A stretch of DNA of 64,000 nucleotides. Source: CAITSH01 sp025356665. Lineage in GTDB: Bacteria; Pseudomonadota; Gammaproteobacteria; Burkholderiales; SG8-39. The position numbers and the translations under genes are program-made. The notes under the pieces were generated by a model, which was not told the DNA's origin, made no database searches, and was given only the letters and a program-made list of their open reading frames with translations. The DNA is taken from positions 1-64,000 of the forward strand of contig JANXRV010000146.1 of assembly GCA_025356665.1 (NCBI GenBank). The letters run 5' to 3'. Position 1 is the stretch's first letter. Each line of letters starts with the position of its first letter. This document shows positions 26,703 to 35,131 of the stretch, piece after piece.

Positions 26703-29176
26703 CAGGCCGATGCCTGAAAACCCGCGCCAGACGTGGCTTTCCAGTCGGATCGCGGATGAATGGCGCGGCGGATGCGCAGGGCGTTAAGCACCACCACCAG
26801 GGAGCTCGCGGACATGCCTATGCCGGCAATCCAGGGCGTGACCCAGCCGCCGAAGGCCAAGGGCAGCACGATCAGGTTGTAGCCTAGCGCCCAGGCGAGG
26901 TTCTGGCGTATCACCGACCGCGTGCGCCGGGCGACGGCAATGCCCGCAGCCAGGTCGGTGAGCGAATCCGACAGCAGCACGGCATCGGCGCGCACCCTTG
27001 CCAGATCGGAGCCGCCGCCCATGGCAACGGAGACGTCAGCTTGCGCGAGGACCGGAGCGTCGTTGACGCCGTCGCCTATCATCGCCACGCGGGCGCCTTT
27101 GGCCTGCAGGGTTTTGACGTAAGCCTGTTTGTCGGCGGGAGAGGCGGCTGCCCTGACCTCGGTAATGCCCAGGCTGGCGGCGGTGCGCCGTGCCACGGCA
27201 TCGTCGTCGCCGCTGAGCAGGTGTAATCGATAGCCGCGCTGTATGAGGCCGGCAATGGCCTTGGCGGCTTCCGGCCGCAGGCTGTCGCCCACCCGGAATG
27301 CGGCAAGCCAGCCCTTGTCGTCCCCAAGCCAGACCACAGTGTCGGTGGTGTGCAGCCAGGCGATGGGCGCGACGAGCCGGTGCAGCGCGCCGACAAAATC
27401 GGCCCGCCCGAGGCGATAAACGCGGCCGTCCAGCTTTGCTTCAAGTCCGGCGCCGGGAATATTGCTTGGGCTGTCCACCAGCGGCAGCAGGCCGTTTCCG
27501 GCGGCCTCGACCAGCGCTCGCGCCAGCGGATGTTCGGAGCTGCGCTCCATGGCTGCGGCGATGGCCAGGCAGGCAGCGCTGCTGAGCCTGTCCAGTGCAA
27601 GTGTTTCGAGCAGGTGCATTTGCCCCAGCGTCAGCGTACCGGTTTTGTCAAAAATCAGATCGCTGGCGCCGGCCAGTGATTCAATCGCGTGGCCGCGCGT
27701 CACAATCAGCTTGTGTCTGGCCATTTCGCCGGTGGCGACAGTCAGCGCAACCGGGGTCGCCAGCGACAGCGCGCACGGGCAGGTCACCACCAGCACTGAC
27801 ACGGCGATCCACAGCGCACGTGATGGATCGATCTGCATCCATAGCAGCGCGGCGGTGGCGGCCAGTAGCAGGATGGCGCCGACAAACCAGCCGGCGGCGC
27901 GCTGCGTGAGTTCGATCCAGCGCGGTCGCTCGCCTGATGCGCGCTCCATCAGGCTGACAATGGCGGCGAGTGCCGTGTCCTTGCCGACGCGGGTGACGCG
28001 CAGGTGTAATGCACTGCCGCTGTTGACCGATCCGCCGATCAGCGCGGCGCCGGCGGTCTTTGTAACCGGCCGGCTCTCGCCGTTGAGCAGCGCCTCGCTC
28101 AGGGTGGCGCCGGCGCTCTCGAGCACGCCGTCCGCGGGTAGCGTCTCGCCCGGGCGCACCAGCAAGAGATCACCGGGCAGGAGCAGGGCGCTGGCCACCG
28201 TCTCGGTTTCATCCGGCGCATCGGCTTTGCAACGATTGGCCGTTTCGGGCGCGAGCCGTGCCAGGTGTTGCAGCGTGCTGCCGGCACGCTGGCGTGCAAG
28301 CAGCTCAAGGTAGCGACCGGAGAGCAGCAGGAAGACAAACATGCTGACCGAATCGAAATACACCGCGCCGGCGGCGTTGATCGTCGCCCATACGCTGGCC
28401 AAAAAAGCCACTGCGATACCAATGGCCACCGGCACATCCATGCCAAGGCGCATCAGGCGCAGGTCGCGCCATGCGCCGCTGAAAAACGGCGCCGCCGAGT
28501 AGGCCATCACCGGCAGGGTCAGCACCAGGCTGGCCCAGCGCATCAGTTGCTCGATGTCCGTGCTCATGCTGCCCTCCTCTGCGAGGTAGACAGGCACCGC
28601 GTACATCATCACCTGCATCATGCCGAAGCCGGCGACAAACAGCCGCCACACCGCGCTGCGGCGTTCGCCTTTTTCAATCAGCGCGAGGCGGCCCTCCTCG
28701 TAAGGCCAGGCACGGTAGCCGATGCGTTGCACGGCCAGCAGCAGGGACGAAAGACGGGTGGCGGCGGCGTTCCAGCGCACGCGCGCGCGATGGCTGGTGT
28801 AGTTCACCTCGACGCCGCTCACGCCTGGCGCGCGCAGCAAAGTTTGTTCGATCAGCCAGACGCAGGCGGCGCAATGAATGCCCTCGAGCAGCAGTTCGGC
28901 TTCGGGCTGCCCATCGACGTCGCGAACAAAGCGCAATTGCAGCACTGGCTCGTCGTAAAGTGAAAGATCGGGCTTGAAGCTGTCGCCGGTGTCGGCCACG
29001 CGGCTGCTGGCCGGCACGCTGTCGCGCAGGCGGTAATAGCCGTCGAGTCCTTGTCCGACAATGACCCGGGCGAGGGTTTCGCAGCCCGGGCAGCACAGGC
29101 TGCGCCAGGTGCCGTCAACTTCAATGCGATAGGGGCTGCCTTGCGGCACCGGCAGGCCGCAATGAAAGCAGGCCAC
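26702..29176 (-). CDS. ccoI: copper-exporting P-type ATPase for cbb3 assembly (CcoI/FixI)
   Basis: An 824-residue P1B-type copper ATPase that supplies copper to CcoN from the cytoplasm. N-terminal metal-binding motifs are CFHCGLPVP, CCPGCETLA and the HMA site GIHCAACVW; the membrane CPC is in VTCPCALSLATP; phosphorylation site DKTGTLT; HP site SSEHPLARAL; hinge GDGVNDAPVLAQ. The longest open frame begins at a TTG (29263) and would overlap the upstream gene by 55 bp; I prefer GTG at 29176, just before CFHCG, but the start is not certain. The last 13 or so codons are supplied by a dispersed palindromic repeat (26713-26746). Confidence 0.9.
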   Translation of the reverse strand: MACFHCGLPVPQGSPYRIEVDGTWRSLCCPGCETLARVIVGQGLDGYYRLRDSVPASSRVADTGDSFKPDLSLYDEPVLQLRFVRDVDGQPEAELLLEGIHCAACVWLIEQTLLRAPGVSGVEVNYTSHRARVRWNAAATRLSSLLLAVQRIGYRAWPYEEGRLALIEKGERRSAVWRLFVAGFGMMQVMMYAVPVYLAEEGSMSTDIEQLMRWASLVLTLPVMAYSAAPFFSGAWRDLRLMRLGMDVPVAIGIAVAFLASVWATINAAGAVYFDSVSMFVFLLLSGRYLELLARQRAGSTLQHLARLAPETANRCKADAPDETETVASALLLPGDLLLVRPGETLPADGVLESAGATLSEALLNGESRPVTKTAGAALIGGSVNSGSALHLRVTRVGKDTALAAIVSLMERASGERPRWIELTQRAAGWFVGAILLLAATAALLWMQIDPSRALWIAVSVLVVTCPCALSLATPVALTVATGEMARHKLIVTRGHAIESLAGASDLIFDKTGTLTLGQMHLLETLALDRLSSAACLAIAAAMERSSEHPLARALVEAAGNGLLPLVDSPSNIPGAGLEAKLDGRVYRLGRADFVGALHRLVAPIAWLHTTDTVVWLGDDKGWLAAFRVGDSLRPEAAKAIAGLIQRGYRLHLLSGDDDAVARRTAASLGITEVRAAASPADKQAYVKTLQAKGARVAMIGDGVNDAPVLAQADVSVAMGGGSDLARVRADAVLLSDSLTDLAAGIAVARRTRSVIRQNLAWALGYNLIVLPLAFGGWVTPWIAGIGMSASSLVVVLNALRIRRAIHPRSDWKATSGAGFQASA
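26713..26746. repeat. dispersed palindromic repeat, copy 4, inside the 3' end of ccoI
   Basis: CCTGAAAACCCGCGCCAG and ACGTGGCTTTCCAGTC match the repeat family found in intergenic gaps. Here it is translated in CcoI as the tail DWKATSGAGFQASA. Confidence 0.7.
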
Positions 29177-29208
29177 CGTTAGCGGTGTTCCGGGGGGCGC
29201 TACGGGCG

Positions 29209-29412
29209 TTATTTGGCTGCTGATTTGCAAGTGCTGAGGCCAAGGGGCACGTAAAGCGGGCAAAAGCGCATGAAGCCGGTGGCCACCGGGATCAAACCGA
29301 GCAGGCCGAACCAGCGCGCGCTGCCCGGAAGGAATAGGTAAAGGAGGGTCATGACAAGCAGGCCACCGACGATGCGGATGCTACGGTCGATGTTGCCGAT
29401 GTTGGTTTTCAT
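29209..29412 (-). CDS. DUF2892 (YgaP-like) small membrane protein
   Basis: A 67-residue protein starting MKTNIGNIDRSIRIVGGLLV, the DUF2892 signature, with two hydrophobic helices (about 14-26 and 35-50) and CPLYVPLGLSTC near the end. Proteins of this group are stand-alone versions of the YgaP membrane domain, often with rhodanese or copper genes; function unknown. It stops 33 bp before the preferred ccoI start and has an FNR box about 90 bp upstream, so it probably heads a DUF2892-ccoI-ccoS unit. Confidence 0.82.
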   Translation of the reverse strand: MKTNIGNIDRSIRIVGGLLVMTLLYLFLPGSARWFGLLGLIPVATGFMRFCPLYVPLGLSTCKSAAK

Positions 29413-29496
29413 TTCTATCTCCAGTGTGCCGGTTTTGCCAATGTGGCGGCCGGATAAACCCTTGGTACGATGGTAGGCCCTATGCCTTCAGGCGTT

Positions 29497-29510
29497 TTGA
29501 CCTGGATCAA
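29497..29510 (-). promoter_or_regulatory. FNR box upstream of the DUF2892-ccoI-ccoS unit
   Basis: TTGAC-CTGG-ATCAA, one mismatch to consensus, centred 91 bp before the DUF2892 start. The nearly identical ccoN box differs only in the spacer (TTGG). Confidence 0.72.
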
Positions 29511-29550
29511 ACCGGCGACCGGACCGGAAGCACCGGGACCCGCGGGCAAC

Positions 29551-30909
29551 TCAATCCAGGCTGGCGCTCTCGAGGTAGTCGGGGACTTCGCACGGCCAGT
29601 GCAATTCCTGCTCGATGCGTTGGCGCAGCGCATCGGCGGGGCCCGGTTCGCCGTGGGTGATGAAGGTGCGCCGCGGCGGTGTCTCAAAGCCGTGCAGCCA
29701 GCCGATGATTTCATTGCAATCGGCATGTGCGGAGAGGTTGTTGATGATCGCCACCTCGGCGCGAACCGGCACCATTTCGCCGTGTATCTTGACAGCCGCT
29801 TCGCCGGCAAGGATGCGCGCGCCGCGCGTGCCCCCGGCCTGGTGCCCGGTGAACAGGATGGTATTGCGCGCATCTGGCGCGAAGGCCGTCAGATGGTGGG
29901 TGACGCGTCCGCCCGTGGCCATACCGCTGCCGGCGATGATGATCATCGGGCCTTTGCGCCGGTTTAGCGCCTTCGATTCCTCGGGAGTATTGATGATTTT
30001 TGCCGCACGGCACATCGCTTCGCAATCGACCGGGCCGAGTCGGTGTTCCTTGCGATGTGTCATGAAAAGATGCGTTGCATTGGTGGCCATGGGACTGTTG
30101 AGATAGACCGGCGTGTCGGCGATCTTGCCGGTGGCCTTGAGTTGATGGATATAGTGCAGCAAGCTTTGTGTGCGGCCGACGGCAAACGCCGGGATGATCA
30201 CCACGCCCTTGCGCGCGACGGTGCGGTTGATGACCGCCGCCAACTTGATGCGCGGGTCTTCGGGCTCATGGCTGCGGTCGCCATAGGTTGATTCGATGAC
30301 AAGGTAATCGGTGCGGGCGATGCGCATCGGCGCGTGCATCACCGCATCGTCGGGGCGGCCAAGGTCGCCGGAAAACAACACCGATTCGCCGCCGGCGCTA
30401 ATGCGCACAAAGGCCGAGCCTAGCAAATGCCCGGAAGGATGCAACTGCGCGCTTATGGCCTGTCCAAGATCGATCGCCTGTTCGTAGTCGTGCGCCATGA
30501 ATTGCTTGAGGCTGCGCATCGCGTCCTGCTCGGTGTAAAGGGGTAGCGCCGGTTTGTGGCGCGAGAAGTCGTGGCGGTTGGCATAGTTGGCTTCCTCCAC
30601 CTGCAGGCGCGCGCTGTCAGGAAGCAGGATGGCGCACAGGTCGCGTGTCGCGGCGGTGCAATGAATGCGACCGCGAAAACCATTGCGCACCAGCAGCGGC
30701 AGGTAACCGCTATGGTCGATGTGGGCGTGGGTGAGGATTACGGCGTCTATGTTGTCCGGGTCTACCGGCAGCGGCGACCAGTTGCGCAGGCGCAGCTGCT
30801 TGTAGCCCTGGAACAGGCCGCAATCGACCATGATTTTGCGATGGTCGTATTCAAGCAGGTATTTTGACCCGGACACCGTTCCGGTCGCGCCGAGAAATTG
30901 CAGCTTCAT
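29551..30909 (-). CDS. beta-CASP metallo-beta-lactamase-fold hydrolase (RNase-like)
   Basis: A 452-residue protein with the metallo-beta-lactamase motifs ILTHAHIDHSGYLPLL (HxHxDH), a further histidine in LHPSGHLLGSAF, VLFSGDLGRPDD, and the beta-CASP motifs VIESTYGDR and GSGMATGGRVTHHL, ending with LSAHAD and FITHGEPG. The family includes RNA-processing nucleases (CPSF73/YsH1-like); bacterial members act on RNA but the substrate here is unknown. The ATG at 30909 was taken because CGGAG lies at a good distance. It sits between nirK and the ccoI unit. Confidence 0.88.
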   Translation of the reverse strand: MKLQFLGATGTVSGSKYLLEYDHRKIMVDCGLFQGYKQLRLRNWSPLPVDPDNIDAVILTHAHIDHSGYLPLLVRNGFRGRIHCTAATRDLCAILLPDSARLQVEEANYANRHDFSRHKPALPLYTEQDAMRSLKQFMAHDYEQAIDLGQAISAQLHPSGHLLGSAFVRISAGGESVLFSGDLGRPDDAVMHAPMRIARTDYLVIESTYGDRSHEPEDPRIKLAAVINRTVARKGVVIIPAFAVGRTQSLLHYIHQLKATGKIADTPVYLNSPMATNATHLFMTHRKEHRLGPVDCEAMCRAAKIINTPEESKALNRRKGPMIIIAGSGMATGGRVTHHLTAFAPDARNTILFTGHQAGGTRGARILAGEAAVKIHGEMVPVRAEVAIINNLSAHADCNEIIGWLHGFETPPRRTFITHGEPGPADALRQRIEQELHWPCEVPDYLESASLD

Positions 30910-31002
30910 CATTGCTCCGATTGGCATCCAGTGCAGTCGCAGCGCGCCAATCCGGCTTCCTCCAGATCGACCTGCACAGACCACCACTGGCGCCGGACAG
31001 CA

Positions 31003-31036
31003 GCTGGAAAACCGCACCAGCCGGGGCTTTCCGGGC
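31003..31036. repeat. dispersed palindromic repeat, copy 5 (degenerate)
   Basis: GCTGGAAAACCGCACCAG followed by CCGGGGCTTTCCGGGC resembles the repeat family with several mismatches. It lies in the 159-bp gap upstream of the beta-CASP gene. Confidence 0.5.
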
Positions 31037-31068
31037 GATCGGGTGGTGTGACGCGGTTCACGCTGTGG

Positions 31069-31503
31069 TTATGGTTTTAAATCTGCCGCCTTGAATTGCG
31101 CCGGCTTGTCCATGACGCGCAGCAGCAGCAGCGACAAGCGCTTGCCAGCGAATTTCCTTTCCAACCCGCGCTGCACCGTCGCCAGCGGAGCGCGCTCCGG
31201 GTCGAAGGCAACGGCCAGCGCAGCGGCTTCGGCAGATGCTCTGGCGCTCCCGGCATCGACGCCGCGGCTGCCCTCTGCGGTGCGCTCGATCATGCGCCGT
31301 GCCGCCTCGTCTGTCGCCAGCGCCCCTTCTATGGCGAAAAACACCACCTGGTGTTTTGCCGCCAATGCTCGCGTCACCACCGCGTGGTCGTAGACCGCCG
31401 CAATCTTGTCCTCGACGCAGTGGCCGCAGGCGAGGGCGCCCGTGGACTGCAGAGCCGTCGCCAGGCCTATCGTGATGCCGGCGATGAGGGGCGCGGCGCG
31501 CAT
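31069..31503 (-). CDS. secreted CxxC protein of the nirK unit, unknown function
   Basis: I do not recognise a named family. This 144-residue protein has a signal peptide (about 1-25, ending GALA), then directly CGHCVEDKIAAVYDH, a C-x-x-C pair that could bind copper or be redox active, and a mixed alpha/beta body (HQVVFFAIEGAL; RLSLLLLRVMD). The start is one base after the nirK stop (TGACATG), so it is translated with nirK. A role in loading copper into nitrite reductase is a reasonable guess but unproved. Confidence 0.6.
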   Translation of the reverse strand: MRAAPLIAGITIGLATALQSTGALACGHCVEDKIAAVYDHAVVTRALAAKHQVVFFAIEGALATDEAARRMIERTAEGSRGVDAGSARASAEAAALAVAFDPERAPLATVQRGLERKFAGKRLSLLLLRVMDKPAQFKAADLKP

Positions 31504-31504
31504 G

Positions 31505-32980
31505 TCAGTGGCCCACCTGTGCCGATGCGCTGACCGGCTTTTGCACGTCAATCCAGTGGAAGTACTTCAGGTATTGTTTGATTTCGGCATCCGATAGCGA
31601 TTGGTTGGGCATCGGGATGTTGTTGAACTCTTTCAGCATGGCCTTGGCGTCAGCGTCGGTTTCGAGCATTTTCTCTGGCGACTTGAGCCATTTTTCCAGC
31701 CAGGCGTTGCTGCGACGCTTGGTCACGCCTGCAATGTCCGGACCGAGCTTTTTGCCTTGCCCGACAGAGTGGCAGGCGAGGCATTTGCTCTCGAAGGCGA
31801 GTTTGCCGGCGACGGCCTCGGGATCGGTCGGGGTGGCGCTGGCCGCCATGTTGTGGTGCTCGAGGTCTTGTTGCGCCGCTTTTGCGGCGGTCGATACCAG
31901 GCCGATGGCGCCCTGCGAGGCATTGGCGAAATGGTGGTCAACCATGATGTAGGAGCCGTCCTCGGGAATCATGAACTCGACGATCGCGCTGTTGGACGAG
32001 CCGAGCAGCACCGTCTGCATGCCGCGCATCTGGTTGTCCGGATTGCCCTCGAACCAGACGCGGTCGAAAATGGTCCCGACGACGTGAAAGCTCGATGTCT
32101 TGCTTGGCCCGACGTTGAGCACGAACAGGCGCACCTTCTCGCCGGGCTTCGCTGGCAGCGGATTTTTCACCATGCCGTTGTGCACGCCGTTGAACACGGT
32201 GTAGGTCGGCTGCGAGGCCTTGAGCTTGTCGTTGTCCAGCACGTAAAGCGGCGCGCCGTCCACCTTGCGCTTGGCCGGGTCGGGCTTGGCGTAGAACTCA
32301 CTCTGGATAACCACGTACTCGCGGTCGGCTTTGGTCGGGTAGCCCTCGCGCGGTTCGACGATGACGGCACCGTACATGCCCGAGGCGATGTGCTCGAGAA
32401 TCATCGGCGTGCCGCAGTGGTACATGAACATGCCCGGGTAGTTGAGCGTGAACTCGAACTCTATGGTCTGGCCGGGTGCGACTGAACGGTACTTGTCCTG
32501 CGGCGACACCATGGCTGCATGAAAGTCCATCGAGTGCATCATCGGCGCAGCCGTCATTTTCATTTCCAGGCCGGGCACCGTCTCGTCGCTGCGGTTGGTC
32601 ATGGAAAAACGGATTTTGTCGCCGACGCGGGCGCGCACGGTCGGGCCGGGTACGGTGTCGCCGAACGTCCACGCGCTGAATTTCACGCCGGGGGCGATTT
32701 CGATGATCTTGTGCGTGGTGTCCAGACGCACTTCCTTGAGCGGGGAGGGGTCGAGCGGCTTGAGTTCGGCGGTCATGCTCAGCGACTTACCCTGCGCAAA
32801 GGCGCCGGTGTGGCGTTCGGTGCCGAGCTTGGCGGGCGTGGGCTTGAGGTCCATTTTGGACATGTCGTACTTGTCAGCGACCGCGATGGTCGCGACCGGC
32901 GGCGTTGGGTTGCAGGCGGACAACACGGACAACACGGACAACATAAGGACGGCAGCAATTACACCGGCGCGGGTTTTCAT
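31505..32980 (-). CDS. nirK: copper nitrite reductase with C-terminal cytochrome c domain
   Basis: A 491-residue NirK that reduces nitrite to nitric oxide in the periplasm. It has a lipobox (LSAC, C23), two cupredoxin domains (about 75-365) and a haem c domain (about 385-480; CLACH at 400-404). All key residues are there: type 1 copper H149, C189, H197, M202; type 2 copper H154, H188 and a histidine in DHHFANAS; catalytic D152 (HSMDFH) and H299 (SSFHVVG). The three-domain form can take electrons straight into its own haem. An FNR-type box lies about 73 bp upstream. No norB or nosZ is in the window. Confidence 0.95.
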   Translation of the reverse strand: MKTRAGVIAAVLMLSVLSVLSACNPTPPVATIAVADKYDMSKMDLKPTPAKLGTERHTGAFAQGKSLSMTAELKPLDPSPLKEVRLDTTHKIIEIAPGVKFSAWTFGDTVPGPTVRARVGDKIRFSMTNRSDETVPGLEMKMTAAPMMHSMDFHAAMVSPQDKYRSVAPGQTIEFEFTLNYPGMFMYHCGTPMILEHIASGMYGAVIVEPREGYPTKADREYVVIQSEFYAKPDPAKRKVDGAPLYVLDNDKLKASQPTYTVFNGVHNGMVKNPLPAKPGEKVRLFVLNVGPSKTSSFHVVGTIFDRVWFEGNPDNQMRGMQTVLLGSSNSAIVEFMIPEDGSYIMVDHHFANASQGAIGLVSTAAKAAQQDLEHHNMAASATPTDPEAVAGKLAFESKCLACHSVGQGKKLGPDIAGVTKRRSNAWLEKWLKSPEKMLETDADAKAMLKEFNNIPMPNQSLSDAEIKQYLKYFHWIDVQKPVSASAQVGH

Positions 32981-33046
32981 GGTCCATCCCCCTTGATTCT
33001 TGTGTGTGATTTCCTTTGCGCAAGTTACGCCGACGAACCCGCACCG

Positions 33047-33060
33047 ATTTGATGCAAGTC
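33047..33060 (-). promoter_or_regulatory. FNR/DNR-type box upstream of nirK
   Basis: TTGAT-GCAA-GTCAA, one mismatch to the FNR consensus, centred about 73 bp before the nirK ATG. It could be used by FNR or by an NO-responsive DNR/NnrR paralogue, which bind nearly the same site. Confidence 0.72.
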
Positions 33061-33086
33061 AATGTCGAGTCAAATACTTGGAAATA

Positions 33087-33113
33087 AAAAAGCCCTATTT
33101 ATATAGGGCTTTT
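33087..33113. terminator. Rho-independent terminator after boxB
   Basis: AAAAAGCCCTAT pairs with ATAGGGCTTTT around TTAT, 20 bp past the boxB stop. T-runs occur on both strands, but on the minus strand it would end the boxRCB transcript. Confidence 0.85.
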
Positions 33114-33132
33114 CGGGGGAGGCTTTAAGGGC

Positions 33133-34542
<1,410 letters not shown>

Positions 34543-34560
34543 GGTGTTCTCGCGATTCCG

Positions 34561-34677
34561 TTATTTCAAACCGATGTGGGGGATATGCAAGGGGGCGTCG
34601 CCCTGGGCGTTGCCCCCTTGTTCGTTTAGGCCGAGGTTGACGTTGTTGGGAATTTTTTCGCTGTAGTTGATGGACAT
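34561..34677 (-). CDS. 38-codon frame repeating the BoxB N-terminus
   Basis: This short frame starts MSINYSEKIPNNVNLG, 14 of the first 15 residues identical to BoxB, then diverges to a Gly/Asn/Pro-rich tail ending PHIGLK. AAGGGG lies eight bases before its ATG, a better site than that of boxB, whose ATG comes 18 bp after its stop. The matching codons differ at most third positions, so it is not a fresh duplication. The tail codons fall in a long hairpin (34588-34620). It may be a leader peptide controlling boxB, a decayed boxB copy, or both. Confidence 0.55.
   Translation of the reverse strand: MSINYSEKIPNNVNLGLNEQGGNAQGDAPLHIPHIGLK
34588..34620. promoter_or_regulatory. long hairpin between the BoxB-like leader and boxB
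   Basis: CAAGGGGGCGTCGCC and GGCGTTGCCCCCTTG pair at 13 of 15 positions around a two- to three-base loop. No T-run follows on the minus strand, so a simple terminator is unlikely; it could hold up ribosomes or affect mRNA processing before boxB. Confidence 0.5.
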
Positions 34678-34690
34678 TGTGTAGCCCCTT

Positions 34691-34723
34691 GTGAAGGAGT
34701 GAATGAGTGAAGGAGTGAAAGGG
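34691..34723. repeat. short direct repeats (GTGAAGGA type), left flank of four-helix-bundle gene
   Basis: GTGAAGGAGTGAATGAGTGA continues as AGGAGTGAAAGGG. It is the inverted partner of 35086-35119 and resembles 55262-55297. Confidence 0.65.
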
Positions 34724-34734
34724 CAATGCTCTGT

Positions 34735-35088
34735 TCAGAGTTTCCGTTTGAGTGAGGTGCTGAGACCCAGTAGGATTCCTGCGACCTCGTCAGTTGCCTT
34801 GCTAAGCGCGTCGTCCTTGAGATAGCCGAGACGATGGGCGATTTCAATGTGTGTGTCCAACTCGGAGAGGGATGCAGAAGCAATATTTACGAAATGCACC
34901 AACTCTTTGGTGCCACCGCGGGCGGCACCTTCAGCAATGTTGGCCGGTACCGAAACCGCAGCACGCCGCATCTGCCCTGTAAGCCCAAACATCTCTTCTT
35001 TGGAAAAAGATTTGGTGGCTGCGTAAACAGCCTCTACCAGATCGACCGACTTTTGCCAGGCCGCCAATGACCGATGAGCACGTTTCAC
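34735..35088 (-). CDS. stand-alone four-helix-bundle protein (S23/IVP, Avd-like)
   Basis: A 117-residue protein of the TIGR02436 four-helix-bundle family: SLAAWQKSVDLVEAVYAATK, FGLTGQMRRAAVSVPANIAEGAARG, then LSELDTHIEIAHRLGYL. The family was first seen in proteins encoded inside 23S rRNA intervening sequences and includes the Avd protein of diversity-generating retroelements; stand-alone copies have no settled function. The start is GTG and lies inside the right-hand short repeat. It splits the boxC-boxB pair, which are usually adjacent, so it looks like an inserted cassette. No reverse transcriptase is seen nearby. Confidence 0.85.
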   Translation of the reverse strand: MKRAHRSLAAWQKSVDLVEAVYAATKSFSKEEMFGLTGQMRRAAVSVPANIAEGAARGGTKELVHFVNIASASLSELDTHIEIAHRLGYLKDDALSKATDEVAGILLGLSTSLKRKL

Positions 35089-35119
35089 TCCTTCACTCCT
35101 TCACTCATTCACCCCTTCA
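35086..35119. repeat. short direct repeats (GTGAAGGA type), right flank of four-helix-bundle gene
   Basis: On the minus strand it reads GAATGAGTGAAGGAGTGAAG then GAGTGAA. It provides both the ribosome site and the GTG start of the four-helix-bundle gene, and is inverted relative to 34691-34723. Confidence 0.65.
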
Positions 35120-35131
35120 AATATTTACACC

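Noticed and set aside
34735..35088. Four-helix-bundle gene considered as part of a diversity-generating retroelement
   Set aside because: No reverse transcriptase, template repeat or variable target gene is seen in the window.
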